Assembly: GCA_003260075.1 (NCBI GenBank)
Contig: QLIY01000529.1
Span: forward strand, 48,121 to 112,120
Reading direction: 5' to 3'
Origin: Phallusia mammillata
Lineage: Eukaryota > Chordata > Ascidiacea > Phlebobranchia > Ascidiidae
Length of the DNA: 64,000 bases
Under the pieces are notes generated by a model, which saw only the letters and a list, made by a program, of their open reading frames with translations, did not search any database and was not told the origin of the DNA. Each line of letters begins with the position of its first letter. Position 1 is the first letter of the stretch. Made by a program: the position numbers and the translations under genes. This document shows positions 25,001-37,100 of this stretch, piece after piece.

Positions 25001-28000
25001 ATAAGCTCCCGCACAACTTCAGTTCTTCCATTTAAGGCAGCAAGATGAAGAGGAGTATTTCTATTTGAGTCGGTAGTGTAGACAATTTCATGATTTCTTT
25101 TCAGAAGCTCTAGAACAATACCTAACTCTCCACTTTCAGCGGCAAGATGAAGCGGAGTTTGATCGTTTTCATTTTTTGCATCAATAACAGCTCCAGCATC
25201 AAGCAATTGCTAAAAACATATTTTTGGTAGAAATTTAAGTGCTTAACTGTGGACCAACTAGATAAACCAGCAACTTTACTTTGACAATAGCACAATATCC
25301 ATTAATTGTAGCATAATGTAGTGATGTGTTCAGCGGTCCTGACTGAATGTTCTTGTTTTTCTGTTTGTATCAATTTGAAGGTAAGTAAAAATAACAGACA
25401 AGTAATAAATAAGAAAAAAAGGATGTTTTTTTTTTGTTTCTTACCTGCTTTTTTAATAAGACCTTCATCGTTTCCTTGTGGCCACACTCTGCTGCAATCA
25501 TCAGTGCTGTCAACTGTTTAGAATCGCGCATTTCCATCCTTGCACCACTGATGAATTAAACTTGATTAATATTTTGTGATTAGTTAAGTTTTATTACAAA
25601 CATAGAAAAGGATCAAGCATCAAAATGCAAAATAAGTATATGATATATTAACAGATAACAGGCAAATATATTTACTGAATGCCTGCGTTTAATGGCAGAA
25701 TGGCAAACTGCCAAATTGATGTAAATTATGGCTTAAACTGATGTCAAAACTTTTATAAAGAAGCCGTCAGCTGTGAAAGCTTAAAAAATTCTATACCAAA
25801 AAAATGTTTTTTTTTACACACTTGTTCAGTAAAACCTCTGCAACTTGGTAATGGTTGAATTTTGATGCAAGAATAAGGGGTGTGGATAATCTTTCAGTGC
25901 ATACATTTAATTTGGCTTCATTCCTAATAAGAAGTTCTGCAATTTTGAGATGTCCGCATTTCGCGGCAAGATGTAGAGGAGTCTCTTTGTTAGCTCTACT
26001 AGCATTTACGACTTCAAACAAACCTGAAACAACAACATACTGTTAAAAAAATCGTAAAGAGGAACGGTCTAAAAAAAATCTGCAACTCTCAAGATGTAAC
26101 ATCTTTCCACTAACTTTTTTCAAATGGGTAATTAGACTTTTACGCAAGACAAGCCACTTTTATGCAAGAAATAAATTTTATTTTACTACTGTAACTTATG
26201 CTTGTAAAACAGTTCAGTTTTATCAACCTTAAAAATTCGAAATAGATTCACCCAAGTAGGCAATACCGGTAAACATTTCAAGCTTGCTTACTTACGCCTG
26301 CTACTACAGAACTTAATAATATGCAGAGTGACAGGCAGATGTCCATATTCCACAGCAAGATGAAGTGGAGTACTTCCATCGTTATCATTATCATGCAAGA
26401 TATCAACAAATTGAGCTCTGAAGTTATTAAAGTAACTTTCCAACAATAATATGACAACCTGTACAAAAATAACTAGTTTCAAGTAACTTTTTTAAAATGT
26501 AATCTTATTGTTAAATACGACAACCATTAACCAAAAGTGCTGGCAATATTGGTAGTAAGTTCCAGAAATAACAGTGAACTAAGCAACAAAATAGAATTGA
26601 GTATTTGGTACAACAGCACCTTGAAAAATTCTCTTACCACACGCTCTTCAGACCCAAGTGACAAACTTACATCTGAATTTCCATTTTTTGCTGCAATATG
26701 CAAAGGTGTTACATTGTTTTCATTCTGATTTTTCTGTCGAATATTAACTCCCTCTTTAATCAATAGAATAGCAATTTCCACCCGATTATATTCAGCAGCG
26801 ATATGCAGTGACATGGTTTCCTGTTTATCACAAAAAGTAACAACAAAACATCAATCTAATAAGGACAACAACTTTAAGATAAAATATGTGGGAAACCAGA
26901 CAGTAAAGTATATGAGTACAGTGCTGTTGCCAGGCACCATTCATAAACTGTCTTTTTGATCAAATGGCAATGGTATTTGACGTATCCGGGGTTTGGTGTG
27001 AGAAGATTGATTGTGTTGGGAGCTGACTTTACCTGGATGAGGACACCCCAAATGATCCGTCATAGCATTAAATGAGTCAAATACAATTGCTGATTGATCA
27101 AAAGGACAGTATTATATATGTAGAGCACACTTTTGGCAAAAAATGAAATTAATTGCACAACTTACAGTAACAACTGTTTTATTTCTAGCAATCAATAACT
27201 TTGTGCATGCCACATTGCCACCATGTACAGCATAGTCAAGTGGTGTCCACTTTGACGAATCCTTAATATTGCAGTCAGCCCCATGTTCCAATAGATATTC
27301 CACAATTTCACTGGTGGCATTTTCAATCCTATTGGTGTTCGCTTCAGTATCTTTGACCAAGCTTACCTAAAAACAAGTTTATTTACAGGTGCTCTCAAAA
27401 ACACATGTTGCAGTTTTGGGGCTACAGCATTTAATATGTCTAGTCCAGGGGTGCACAACCTTTTTATTATGATGCCCGCATCGCAGCCAGCACGACCATC
27501 AGGCTTGGCTGTTAATGACATCATAATCTGTATTATGACGCTTGTGGTACTTGTCTTTTTGTGTTGTTTACGTACAATAGGTGTGCAAAAAGTCTAACAC
27601 ATATGGCTACTAGGCAGATAATATTCTTTTCAGGCCCAGAATATCGGTTTTTAGTTTAGCTCAGCTTGAAAATAAAAAAAGCGAAAGAGTTTCATTTATA
27701 TTAAGGCTGCTGGTACATAAATTTTAATAAACATGTTCACAGTCGCACAACCTTGCAGGCTATGCACCCCTGATCTAGTGGAATAAATTATGGGGCTACA
27801 TGGTTAAGTATATGTAGTGGTATTAACTGTGGAGCTACAGGGTTGAATAAACAAGTCTATGGCCTAAAATGGCATATACCATAGAATGTGCTATAACCAT
27901 TAAGTTCAGACATGTTGCAGTTTTGTGTTTATTTTTTAAAAAAATCATCCTTTTTGGGGACTGGTTTGGTAAATGTTGGAGCTACAGTGTGAAACACAAC

Positions 28001-31000
28001 AATCAACCACTATGATAGGCAATTCTACAAAATTGTCCAAATGTCATCTGATTTGGGCCCTGTTAAAAAAGTTCTCTATTTTAGGGCGCTTGATGTAACT
28101 GATGGAGTTCTACACCAAAACCAAAAAATACCAAACTACAATGCCTCAATCAACATTCCTGTAAAAATGTGTTTTAGGCAGCAACTGTTAATGCTTTTTA
28201 CATCATAATACAACTTAAGACCTATTTTAACAACTCCGAACCGTCATCAGCCACCATGTTATGTAAGTAGCTTACAAACTAAAGTAATATATGTTCATTT
28301 GCTTATAACTCTATTATATCCCTGGTACTTTTCTTTTGTGGTCACCTGCAGCATACAAAATGTATCAAGTATGTCTACACTTTGGCTATATCTGTAAAAA
28401 TGTATAAAAAACATTTCCTTGAGTACTACCATCTACTATCTGTAAAAAAATGTTTCATATCTTTCAAACATCCAATCATGACCTGAATAACGAAAATTTA
28501 CTGTATATCAACCACAAGCATAATTAACTTACCATGTCATGATCAAAGTCTGTTTCAATAACTCCTAGTTTGTTCAGCAATAGATGGAGTGCAGTTTTTT
28601 GTCCTATGGTACAGTCATCCACACCTCATAACAAAAAAAAATTGTGCTAGCTTTCCGTGCCTATGTTATATTTTTGCAAATGCATGAAAAAACAGCGGCT
28701 AACAAAGAAAGTATTTCCTACCAGGAAAAGTAAACATGATTTTGTTTCATCATCTTTTGGTGCCCTCAGTATATACTTGCTTTCTTATATTTTATTCAGC
28801 AACAAGTATTACCTGCCCCGTGTTCCACAAGTAATTTGCACATCTCAACATGTTTGTTTTGAGCAGCATAGTGCAGAGATGTATAACCAATGTTGTCCTT
28901 CATATTTAGATGAGTTTTATCATGCAATGAACCACCCAGGTTGACATCAAACTCATTCTCAATGGCAACCTGTGACATGTGATATTGCAATAACCCAGTA
29001 TTCACTATTTTTATGCATTAAAACACAATAACATAGAATTAAAATTATAGATGCCTCACAATCTACCTCTGTTGATAGCTGTAAATTACAAGGAAGACCA
29101 TCATCATCGGTTTGACTCTGGAATCCTGCCTCAATCAGTAACTTGGCAACACCTACATGGCCATATTCAGAAGCTATGTGTAATGACGTTTTTCCTGCTC
29201 GATCTTGTTTCTATTAACGCAATTTGTTAACTTTTAGATGTATATTTGGTGCTAACTGTAAAACAATAACAAAACAGATCAAAAATTTATCTCAACAGTT
29301 GGCTGAAAGATATTTTTGATATTTAGTACAGGGATAATTGCCTTATAGGCTATATAAGATAAAATAGCTCTGATTAACGTTACTTTCAGACCATGTTTGT
29401 GCCTGGGCAAATAACAAAATTTTATTGTGATTGTTAAAGCCACAATGAAAATTTTAATGCTTTACTATTATGACAGTATTTCACGGGTGCAGTATAAAAA
29501 GTAACAAAGGTATGTTATCTGGGAAATTTTGTTATGTCGAGACACCACTTAAGTGAAACATGTTTCTGTAAATTATGATTCTATTTTTTCCCTTATGTAA
29601 ATTACTGACAGCTAAGAAATAAATAGAAAATTACCATTAAAGTTTTGTACTTCTGGATCGGTTCTTCCCCAGAAATTAGAAGTTTGGCACTTTGGACATT
29701 GCCATGCAATGCAGCATAGTGAAGAGGTGTACAACCCTCGATGTCCACTAAATCAACACAAGCCCCTTGCCCCAACAAACATTCTACAATTTCATTGATG
29801 GCATTTTCCGAAGTTTCTTCACCAGTCGGTTCCTATCATGAAAATCTCCGATATACAAGCATAAAAAAGTTTTCCAACAAAATTATATGGTCATGTTTGT
29901 TTTAAAGTCATACTTTACTCGTTACCAATCCTAGTTTGGGAACAGTGTGTTACAACTAACCGAATTGTTGTGTGTTTCTTTCTTCAATGCCATGTGAAGT
30001 ACACTTTCACCATTTTGGCCACAAACATCAACACCTAATAGAGCACTAAGTTTTATATTTGGAAACCTATTCAAAATTATAATTGCAAAGACATTCTTAC
30101 CCGACCCTTGCTCCACAAGCAATTTGCACATTTGAACAAGCTTAAACTTTGCTGCATAGTGAAGTGGGGTAAAGCCATACTTGTCTTGTACATTCAGCTT
30201 TTCTTCAACTAAATGTGTTGAAAGATGACTGAGCAAATTTTGCACCAATTCTGTGTTGCCAGTGCATGCCAACTGTCACACAACAAAATCACAAAAAAAC
30301 ACACAATAAAATCAATGTTGTCCACACACATGGGGTCGATTTACACACTCTATGGCAGGGTGCACAACATGCAGCCACAAAGTTTTTGCAGCTGTAAACA
30401 TGTGTATTATACATAATGGCGACTGTAGATTGATTAAAACTTGTTTGTCAGGAATTTGGTTTAAAAAACTGGTCTGAATAGATTTCGTGGTGATTGAAAC
30501 AAACACTTCCAGCCCAGTAGCCACACACATTTGACATTATGTATGCCTATTATGTGTAAATAAGTAAGTGAATAAACAACAATTAATGTAACAATACAGA
30601 TTATGATGTAATAAACAGTTACTACTGATTGCCAAGTCGTTCTCCTGCATTGATAAAGAAAGTAAAAAATTGTCTTGGCATTTAGCCACTAGTAGATGGA
30701 AGTAATAACATTCATCTTATTTTTTTTTTTTTTGAAACAGTATCATGAAACACATACAGAGTTTTGGTGGCCGCTGGTAAAATAAAATGCCTGTGGCGTG
30801 ATCGCCATAGCAACAAAAATATGCATCCCTGCTTTCTGGGATACAAGATATTTTGAGGGATTTATTGTATATACTAGTTACTATAATTACAGCATGGTGT
30901 CTATTTATTATTTTACACCTGTATGTGGTTTTACAATCATATTGCAAATTGGTTGCATTGTTTTTGAGGCAGGTTTAGTTTTAAACTATTTCTAAATGAA

Positions 31001-32172
31001 TCAATCAACAAACCAGTTGCTAAAATTGCATGGTATTCTAAACTTACCTGATGTATATCATTATCAATGTCATCACCACTAATATCATCCAATGGAATGG
31101 ACAGTATTTTAGTAGGTCTGTACAATAAAATGATTTTCTTTAGTTTTACCTACTTGCATTTAGCTTTGTTCTAACCAAATACTTTTTATGTGCTACAATT
31201 ATAAAATGTTCATATTTGACTCAAGTGAATTCTGAGCCTAAATGTTTAAACTTTTGTTGCCTTTCAAAATTTCACTTTGTAGAGCAGAAAAAAATTATTT
31301 GACTTTTTTATTTTTTTATCGAATGCCTTTATAAAAAACTATAAGAAAAACTACAAATGACCATCTTGGGTTTCCCAAACCACAGTTTAACCAATGCAAA
31401 ATCCACCCCAGCCGAAATCACTTTATGCTCCAAAGGGTAAAAATGAAAGTGTTGGTGTTTCTAGCCTATATCACAGTGTACTCACCTTTTAAAAGAGACA
31501 TTGGAAAAAGATGTTCCTTTTACGATATACTTTCCTGGACATGAATTTGTTCTTGTTCTTGCAACAGGCTAAACAAATTCAAGAGCTTAACTTCCCTAAT
31601 TGCAAGCATGTTTAACTTATTTATAAAGCAACTCTATAAATCAACCCTAATAATGTCATTCAGCACAAACCGTACACATTTCTTCTACTCAAATAATGTT
31701 TGGAAGAATTGGAAAATTTACAATCAGGGGTGTATCTAGAAATTCTGGAGGAGGGGGTGGGACGCAACATTTTAATTTGGGAATTTTCCTAATAATGGTC
31801 TATGACTTGATTTATTCTGCTTTAAATTTTTCAGATAAATGTACTAAACTGAACATAAATACTTGATTTACATCAGGGGTGGGGAAGCTACTTAGTACTG
31901 CGGGCCGCAAGAATTGCGTGACATTTTCAGACGGGCCAAATGTTTATGTCACAAATATAGCATGTGATTGAACGTGTGGCAATTTTAATAAGTTTGGCAT
32001 CAAAATGTGGAATGGGGAGATATTGAATATACAAATTAGCAATAATGTCGAAGTCATTTCAAGGAAATATTTGTACATCAACATTTAATTTTTTTTGGAT
32101 GCTATGTTGTATACCTTACCAAAATTGTTACGGAGGCCTTAATAAATAGGCAAGTGGGGCGCATGTGGCCCG

Positions 32173-32218
<46 letters not shown>

Positions 32219-32855
32219 TGATTTACATGTTTAACTGCTAGTTTTTGTTCCGTTGTCTATTTGGTTTGTTATTTAAAACAACAAGTTAAGCGGCAAAGGG
32301 CTAGAATCATGGGCAGGGCCAAACCTGCAAATACAAGCCTCAAACCCAGTCCAACTTGTAAGTTTGGCACTCTCTACAGATCCAATGAAACCAATAAAGC
32401 AGCTCAAGCTTTTATCAAACTAATTATCAAATTGATAAAGACTAATTGATTTTAGCGCAAGCTTCATAATTTCCAGATTTAAACTGTCTAGCTTACTTAG
32501 CAAAGCTGCGACTGCAAGACAAGTGTCGAAACTCAGCAAAAATCAGTGTCCTTGCCGGAACATCACTTTAGTATTATTGGCACTTTGAACACTTTATTCA
32601 CACTAATGTTAAAACACAATGGACAAAGATAAGCCAATACAAAAGGTAGAAGGCATACACATTTAAGATAATGACTACCTGTCATGCTGCAGCACACAAA
32701 ACTAAGTGGAAACCCCAATTCAAGTGTGTCAACACCAATTTATCAATAAATAATAACTGACTTACAAGTTTTGAGGTGCTTTCATTTTTATCAAGATTTA
32801 TGTGCCTGTTGAAAGAATGATCTTCCTTCTGGTGAAATGCAGCTCCTTTAGACAT
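15159..32855 (-). CDS. TRPA1-like: TRPA-type ion channel, gene B (long ankyrin array)
   Basis: Predicted TRPA cation channel. Exons: 32766-32855, 31486-31568, 31048-31117, 30101-30272, 29961-30034, 29635-29832, 29067-29210, 28813-28969, 28533-28624, 27166-27366, 26671-26820, 26296-26458, 25822-26023, 25445-25547, 25280-25360, 24974-25209, 24360-24533, 23977-24173, 21534-21661, 21202-21270, 20289-20381, 20034-20205, 19461-19603, 18954-19141, 18695-18895, 18497-18637, 17493-17570, 16245-16313, 15856-16035, 15159-15326. Phases are continuous and give about 1389 aa if the tract exon is counted at gene A's length. About 19-20 ankyrin units (TPLHYAAKF, TPLHLAVEYGH, TPLHLAAKCGH and others) precede TPMRKLIRQMP, HPLVVSLLN, NWQWQVGAVS, MMMGEIQF and MNLLVGLAVDDIKGV. 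The start is uncertain: an alternative first exon at 33141-33195 (MSRDNPTFSS) could splice in frame to 32766-32845. One 1.79-kb block of exons appears twice, and exon 18954-19141 holds a C66 tract. Confidence 0.87.
17929..18427. mobile_element. Probable hAT-type element in gene B intron
   Basis: The left end CAGGGGTGTCCAACTCGAAC and the right end ATGTTGGACCTA are imperfect inverted repeats. Flanking GTATAAAC and GTATAACC match at 7 of 8 bases. The interior repeats CGTGCCAATTTTGG. No transposase. Confidence 0.5.
18986..19051. other. C66 tract inside a gene B coding exon
   Basis: Splits the S2-S3 exon 18954-19141. Gene A's homologous exon (141 nt) reads through this point as ILTVYSDTNSGGPRYYGIRE. 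Here the flanks encode VLAILT and ASGANYFGVRE, so about 19 nt of real sequence are missing and 66 C stand instead. Read literally, the tract shifts the frame. Confidence 0.8.
21792..25391. repeat. 1.79-kb tandem duplication across gene B exons, with an N at the join
   Basis: 21792-23579 and 23581-25391 are nearly identical, with offset 1789 and a single N at 23580. Copy 1 carries duplicate exons 22188-22384, 22571-22744, 23137-23394 and 23468-23548. Differences include Glu against Lys in ELLERNHE/ELLKRNHE and a block of about 27 bp at 24948-24975 present only in copy 2. That block supplies the in-phase donor (GCTAT|GTGCGT). Using both copies would break phase, because exon 23977-24173 ends in phase 1 and exon 23468-23548 begins in phase 0. 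Confidence 0.85.
27446..27772. mobile_element. Probable hAT-type element in gene B intron
   Basis: Ends CAGGGGTGCACAACC and the complement of GGCTATGCACCCCTG. Flanks GTCTAGTC and ATCTAGTG match at 6 of 8 bases. Non-coding. Confidence 0.55.
31874..32220. mobile_element. hAT-type MITE whose right end is overwritten by a G43 tract
   Basis: Starts CAGGGGTGGGGAAGC, ends GCCTG, and has exact ATTTACAT duplications at 31866-31873 and 32221-32228. The run of 43 G at 32174-32216 covers most of the right terminal repeat. It lies in a 5' intron of gene B. Confidence 0.7.
32174..32216. other. G43 homopolymer, likely placeholder
   Basis: Sits inside the MITE 31874-32220 where the inverted complement of its left end would be expected. 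Confidence 0.65.
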
Positions 32856-33140
32856 GTCAAAAATAAAAGTACTTTAATTGCCAAAACACTTCTTATTCTA
32901 ATTAGCACATGGTTTGCTGAACCTTAGTACCCCATGTGACACTCACAGGGGTTTCCAGAGGTTCAATACAGTAACTCCGAAAATAATGAAGCTTTTGTTC
33001 AATAGGGGTTCTACATAGCCTGTCAACCAACATTATTAGTGCCATTATAGATTTATTATTATTTTTAAAACTACATTTTATCAAATTTAGAATAAGATTT
33101 GATTGGTCGGTATATACATGTAAAGATGACACAAACTTAC

Positions 33141-33195
33141 TCTTATGTTTAGCTTGGTACTCTTCACTGCTGAAAGTTGGATTATCCCTGCTCAT
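33141..33195 (-). CDS. Alternative first coding exon of gene B (uncertain)
   Basis: ATG-initiated stretch MSRDNPTFSSEEYQAKHK ending at an AAGA|GTAAGT donor in phase 1. It joins in frame to an acceptor (TCTAAAG|GAGCTG) inside the next exon at 32845. The simpler model starts at the in-frame ATG 32853-32855 (MSKGAAFHQ). Sequence alone does not decide. Confidence 0.35.
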
Positions 33196-33682
33196 ACTTT
33201 TCCCTTTTAAAATTTACTTAATCTATCACAGTAACATTTGCAAAAAGTCTGTTACCATGACTAAGTTAGGTTCAACAACTTCCTTATGCTTAAATTATAT
33301 GCTTTTAAAGATACCTTTGGATGCCCAACTTGTATTTAAACTAACATTCCAAATACATTTTTACTACGGAAGAGGCTGATATTACAAATGCATTTATTTC
33401 GAAGAGCAAATCCATGACACAAACTATTAAACCAATTATTCTATGTTCGCAAGAAGTATGTATTTTTTAATTTGACTGTTTTTTTAATTCGATGGTCTTT
33501 ATTTCAACCAACTACATTCATTGAACTTTCTTAGTTCTGTAAACATCCACTAATGCTAGAAAACAGATATTAAAAGGTCTTATTCAGTCAATGACTCAGA
33601 GTTATTTGTTTCGTTCCTGCAACTTGTTCAAAGCTTGGCAAAAAAACTACTGACAAGATATGGCCACAGCAAGTATCTAGAC

Positions 33683-34122
33683 CAGGGGTCACCAAATTTT
33701 TTTTTTTACAAACTTGGCATGTAAGGCAATTTTTATAGGAGCACCAAGCTATGGTCCTTCCACAATTCCATTGAAAACCTGAGGATGCGACTGTAAAATT
33801 GCATAGTTAATCTCATCTTGCTTGTATATTACATCACAAGTAACAAAAGAAGGCAATTGTTTGCGCACGTCTAACCCTGGTAGTCTTGTCTGTGACATAA
33901 CAAACTGGCTTTGGATCAATCTTGGGCATTGTCCTATGAAACAAGGTAATATTAATTCTACGTCTCGTGACAAGAAAACTTTTGTAAGGAGCAATTTAAT
34001 TTATGGATGTTGCACAGTTATCAACGATTTTGCAAACCAAAAAATAAAAATATGGTTGTGGGCCAGATGAAACAACCTCGAGGGCCAGATCCAGGCCGCC
34101 GGCCGTAGTTTGGTGACCCCTG
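33683..34122. mobile_element. hAT-type MITE upstream of gene B
   Basis: Ends CAGGGGTCACCAAA and the complement of TTTGGTGACCCCTG. Flanks ATCTAGAC and GTCTAGAC match at 7 of 8 bases. Same family as 5289-5698, with shared interior tracts in opposite orientation such as ACAAGTAACAAAAGAAGGCA. Confidence 0.72.
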
Positions 34123-37100
34123 GTCTAGACAAACAACCAAGATGACACATATAATTAAGAATATCTACTAGATGTGAAAGTTTAAACAAAATTTTAGTTT
34201 CAAACCAGACAGATACAAAAAATAGTCTTTATTGGATCTCATACTAACTTAAAACCACTAATGTCATGATTTGATGTAAGACTGCAAAATTAAACGAAGC
34301 ATTAAACTTTATAACTACCGCAAGCAGATACCTACTCATATTGATAACAATTTTAAGCAGTTCTGTGCCATAGCAAGTACTTCAACAACATTTTTATTAT
34401 AGTAACATTGTAAAAATGTACTGCACACTCACTAACCTCTGGCACACAAATCCAACCGCAGTACCACATTAAAACAAAGTTCAAATTGTTATCTTGACCT
34501 TCAAACGAGTAAGTAAACTTACAGATAGCTTTTATCAGTGAATGATTGACTTTAGATTATTATCAATGCAAGTTTTTCTGTACATTAAAAGGTCAAACAC
34601 CTATGGCCAGGCGGCGTCAGACTCTGTTAGCTAATCTCATAAATTTCAACTACAGACAAACTGGGCATGCAAGTCTTGATCATCTCGTGGAATTAAGTTT
34701 AATTTACCAGTGTAACTTAATATGGTTTAATATATTAACTTAAGTTGATATTTTTGGCAGTCAAAATGATGATAAAACTTTAAAATATGTTTTACTTTTA
34801 ATATTTATAGTTAATAAACATCGTTTAAAAAAGAATACAGCACCAACCTGTGATATAAATGCAGTACATTACTGAAGGAGATTGAATCTTTCTGCATTAA
34901 TATTGTCATATAATATCCATACTGCAACACAGAACCCGGTGCATCCACGCTCTTCCAGCCAAATAAATGTGAATCGGTGTACCAATCATCGCAAAATAGG
35001 GGGGCTCATGGTTTACAGCAAGGTGCGCAGCAGTACCAACAAAAGCTAAAATGTGCCCAAGAAAAGATCCACATAGTTGAGATCCACACCTGGGAATTCC
35101 CCAACGTCTTCGAGAGAGTGCTGACTTGTTATTTGTATGTTTTATTCGTACTGTGAAAATGTTGTATTTCGTAAGAAGCACTAAAGCAAGAGTTTTCTGT
35201 TATTTTTTGATCAAATAATATCCTATGGAAAAAAATCCGTGCGTTTGGGAAAAAATAGTTCAAAGGAAAATTCTAGCATTTGTTTGGAATTGGATAAAAC
35301 AGCAACCTCGTTGTGGATAGTTAGGTTCAAACAAAAATGTTCGCCTTTGAGTCATAGTTAGTTTTGTCAACACAAACTAAACTGGAGGTAAACCAGAGTT
35401 TGTTTTAGTTGTGTTGGTGCCATGTTACCCACATGCAAAAGCGGTATGTGAAAAATCTTTTAACAGTCAATATTTGCCAGGCGGGCATTGTGATACCTCG
35501 TTTACTGGTTCGGTTGTCGTAAAAACTTGTAAAGTTTGAAGATTTCAGTAGGTCATATATCAAGTCGAGTCCTATAAAACATGCAAACAATGTACTCCAC
35601 GCCGTTGATGGTTAATTATATTTGTTTTATCTTGAAACTAAAACAGAACTAGAGCTTTACTCGCCAAAACACGTGTCGATCCAAAAAGGTATCACAATTA
35701 TTTTTCCGTATTTAATTAACAGGTATTTTCCGCACAACAAAGCGGCGTTGGACAATAATAGTGATGTGAATCGGTGTTTAATGCAATAACTTTTATGCAA
35801 AGCCAATCAGAATCGATCTTTAGACTGCAAAGTTTTTTTCCTGAGTGTACTTTAAACGTTCACGATTGAAAATCGTTGTTTGCCGGAGTGCAGTTGCTAT
35901 CCCATATGTAGCAGTTTCTATGGGGTCGGTTTTTGTTCAAAGGCTCCTAGCGGGGGTGTCAAAGTTTAAACCGCATGATACTGTTGTAAGTAGGTTTCTT
36001 TTTATTGGTGAGTAAAAGTGGCTATACACAGACTGCGTATTGCGTCAACGTACGTAAACGCATGCGAAATCGGTCCATAATCTGACATGCATAAACGGAT
36101 CGAATTTACGTTCCGAAAGTGGCTGCATTTGGTGGTATACACAGGATCCGAACGATGCGACTTTTCGCTTGAGTGAGTCCTACTCCAAATCAGTCGTTTG
36201 GCTGTAAAGGGTGGGTGTTTGATGAAGAAAACTTTTTGCATTCGTGTCATCATCAAATGTTTGCAATAAACATTATCCACACGACCCTTCACGTTTGCTG
36301 GTTTCAAACCATGCTTAAATAAGATAGCAGTACAATAACATCGCTAGTAGAAAACAAATGTCACAAAACGTTTGTATTTTTTTCCTGAAATACACTTTTA
36401 AAGAAAACAAAATAAAATGCATAATTTGCATGTGTTAAAGTAACACGGTGCCCATGAGCATTATGTATAAATGGTAAAAACACTTGAACTTTTTGTGCAT
36501 TTATACAGACTGCTTCATTCTTCTAACGAATTTTATTTGCCTTTAAAAAGCCCCATGTATGATTTGATAGCCTCTATTTTGGAAAAATGAAAGGAAATCT
36601 TAGTTTTAGCAGCTGGCTTCTGTTGATTTGACAATGTGATGGTTGTTGCCAGCAGGACTGCTACAAACAACAAAACGCTACAGTATGTACAAATTAGTTT
36701 AGAAGTATTGTTGTTTTGGTTCAGCTAAAACTAAACAAGCAAAATAATATTACCTCAAGAGTATTGTTGATTGTCTTTTTCATGTAGTAAACTTTCACGG
36801 AGAGTGTACTTTTGTTTAATCCACAAGAGAGTTGTATTCTTACATTTGACTTAGGCATTTATATAGGGTATATTACTATTCATGGGATATTTTACACCAA
36901 ACAAAGCAGGCGACTGTAGTTTAATTATATAAGTTTTTCTTGATATGTTTTGTTAAGATTGGGCAATCAAAGCTTTCTAAAAATGAACTTATCAGAACAA
37001 CTTTTAGGTGCACAATTCACAGTTTCAAGTAGAAACATCATCCAGTACTTAAGTGTATGGAAAGAACCATGGGTGTATGATTTCATAAGCAACATTATAA

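Larger units (their letters stand above)
20034..32855 (-). other. Gene B N-terminus: ankyrin repeats and pre-S1 region
   Basis: Exons 30101-30272 through 23977-24173 encode about 19-20 ankyrin units. An exon module with lengths 172, 74, 198 and 144 nt is followed by a second with 157, 92, 201 and 150 nt, in the same order and phases. Paired motifs are MCKLLVEQGSG/MCKLLVEHGAG, GVDVCGQNGES/GVDDCTIGQKT, NEIVECLLGQGA/SEIVEYLLEHGA and TSLHIASEYGHV/MSLHIAAEYNRV. Four linker exons (21534-21661, 21202-21270, 20289-20381, 20034-20205) lead to S1. Confidence 0.82.

Noticed and set aside
36002..36307. 101-codon minus-strand open frame
   Set aside because: Low-complexity relation to the nearby ACGCAT/GGATCC repeat and no domain signature. 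Probably part of a degraded DNA transposon.
36590..36800. Possible small minus-strand gene (ATG near 36780, second exon near 36660)
   Set aside because: The two pieces can be spliced, but the product has no recognisable features and the splice sites are weak. Chance is as likely.
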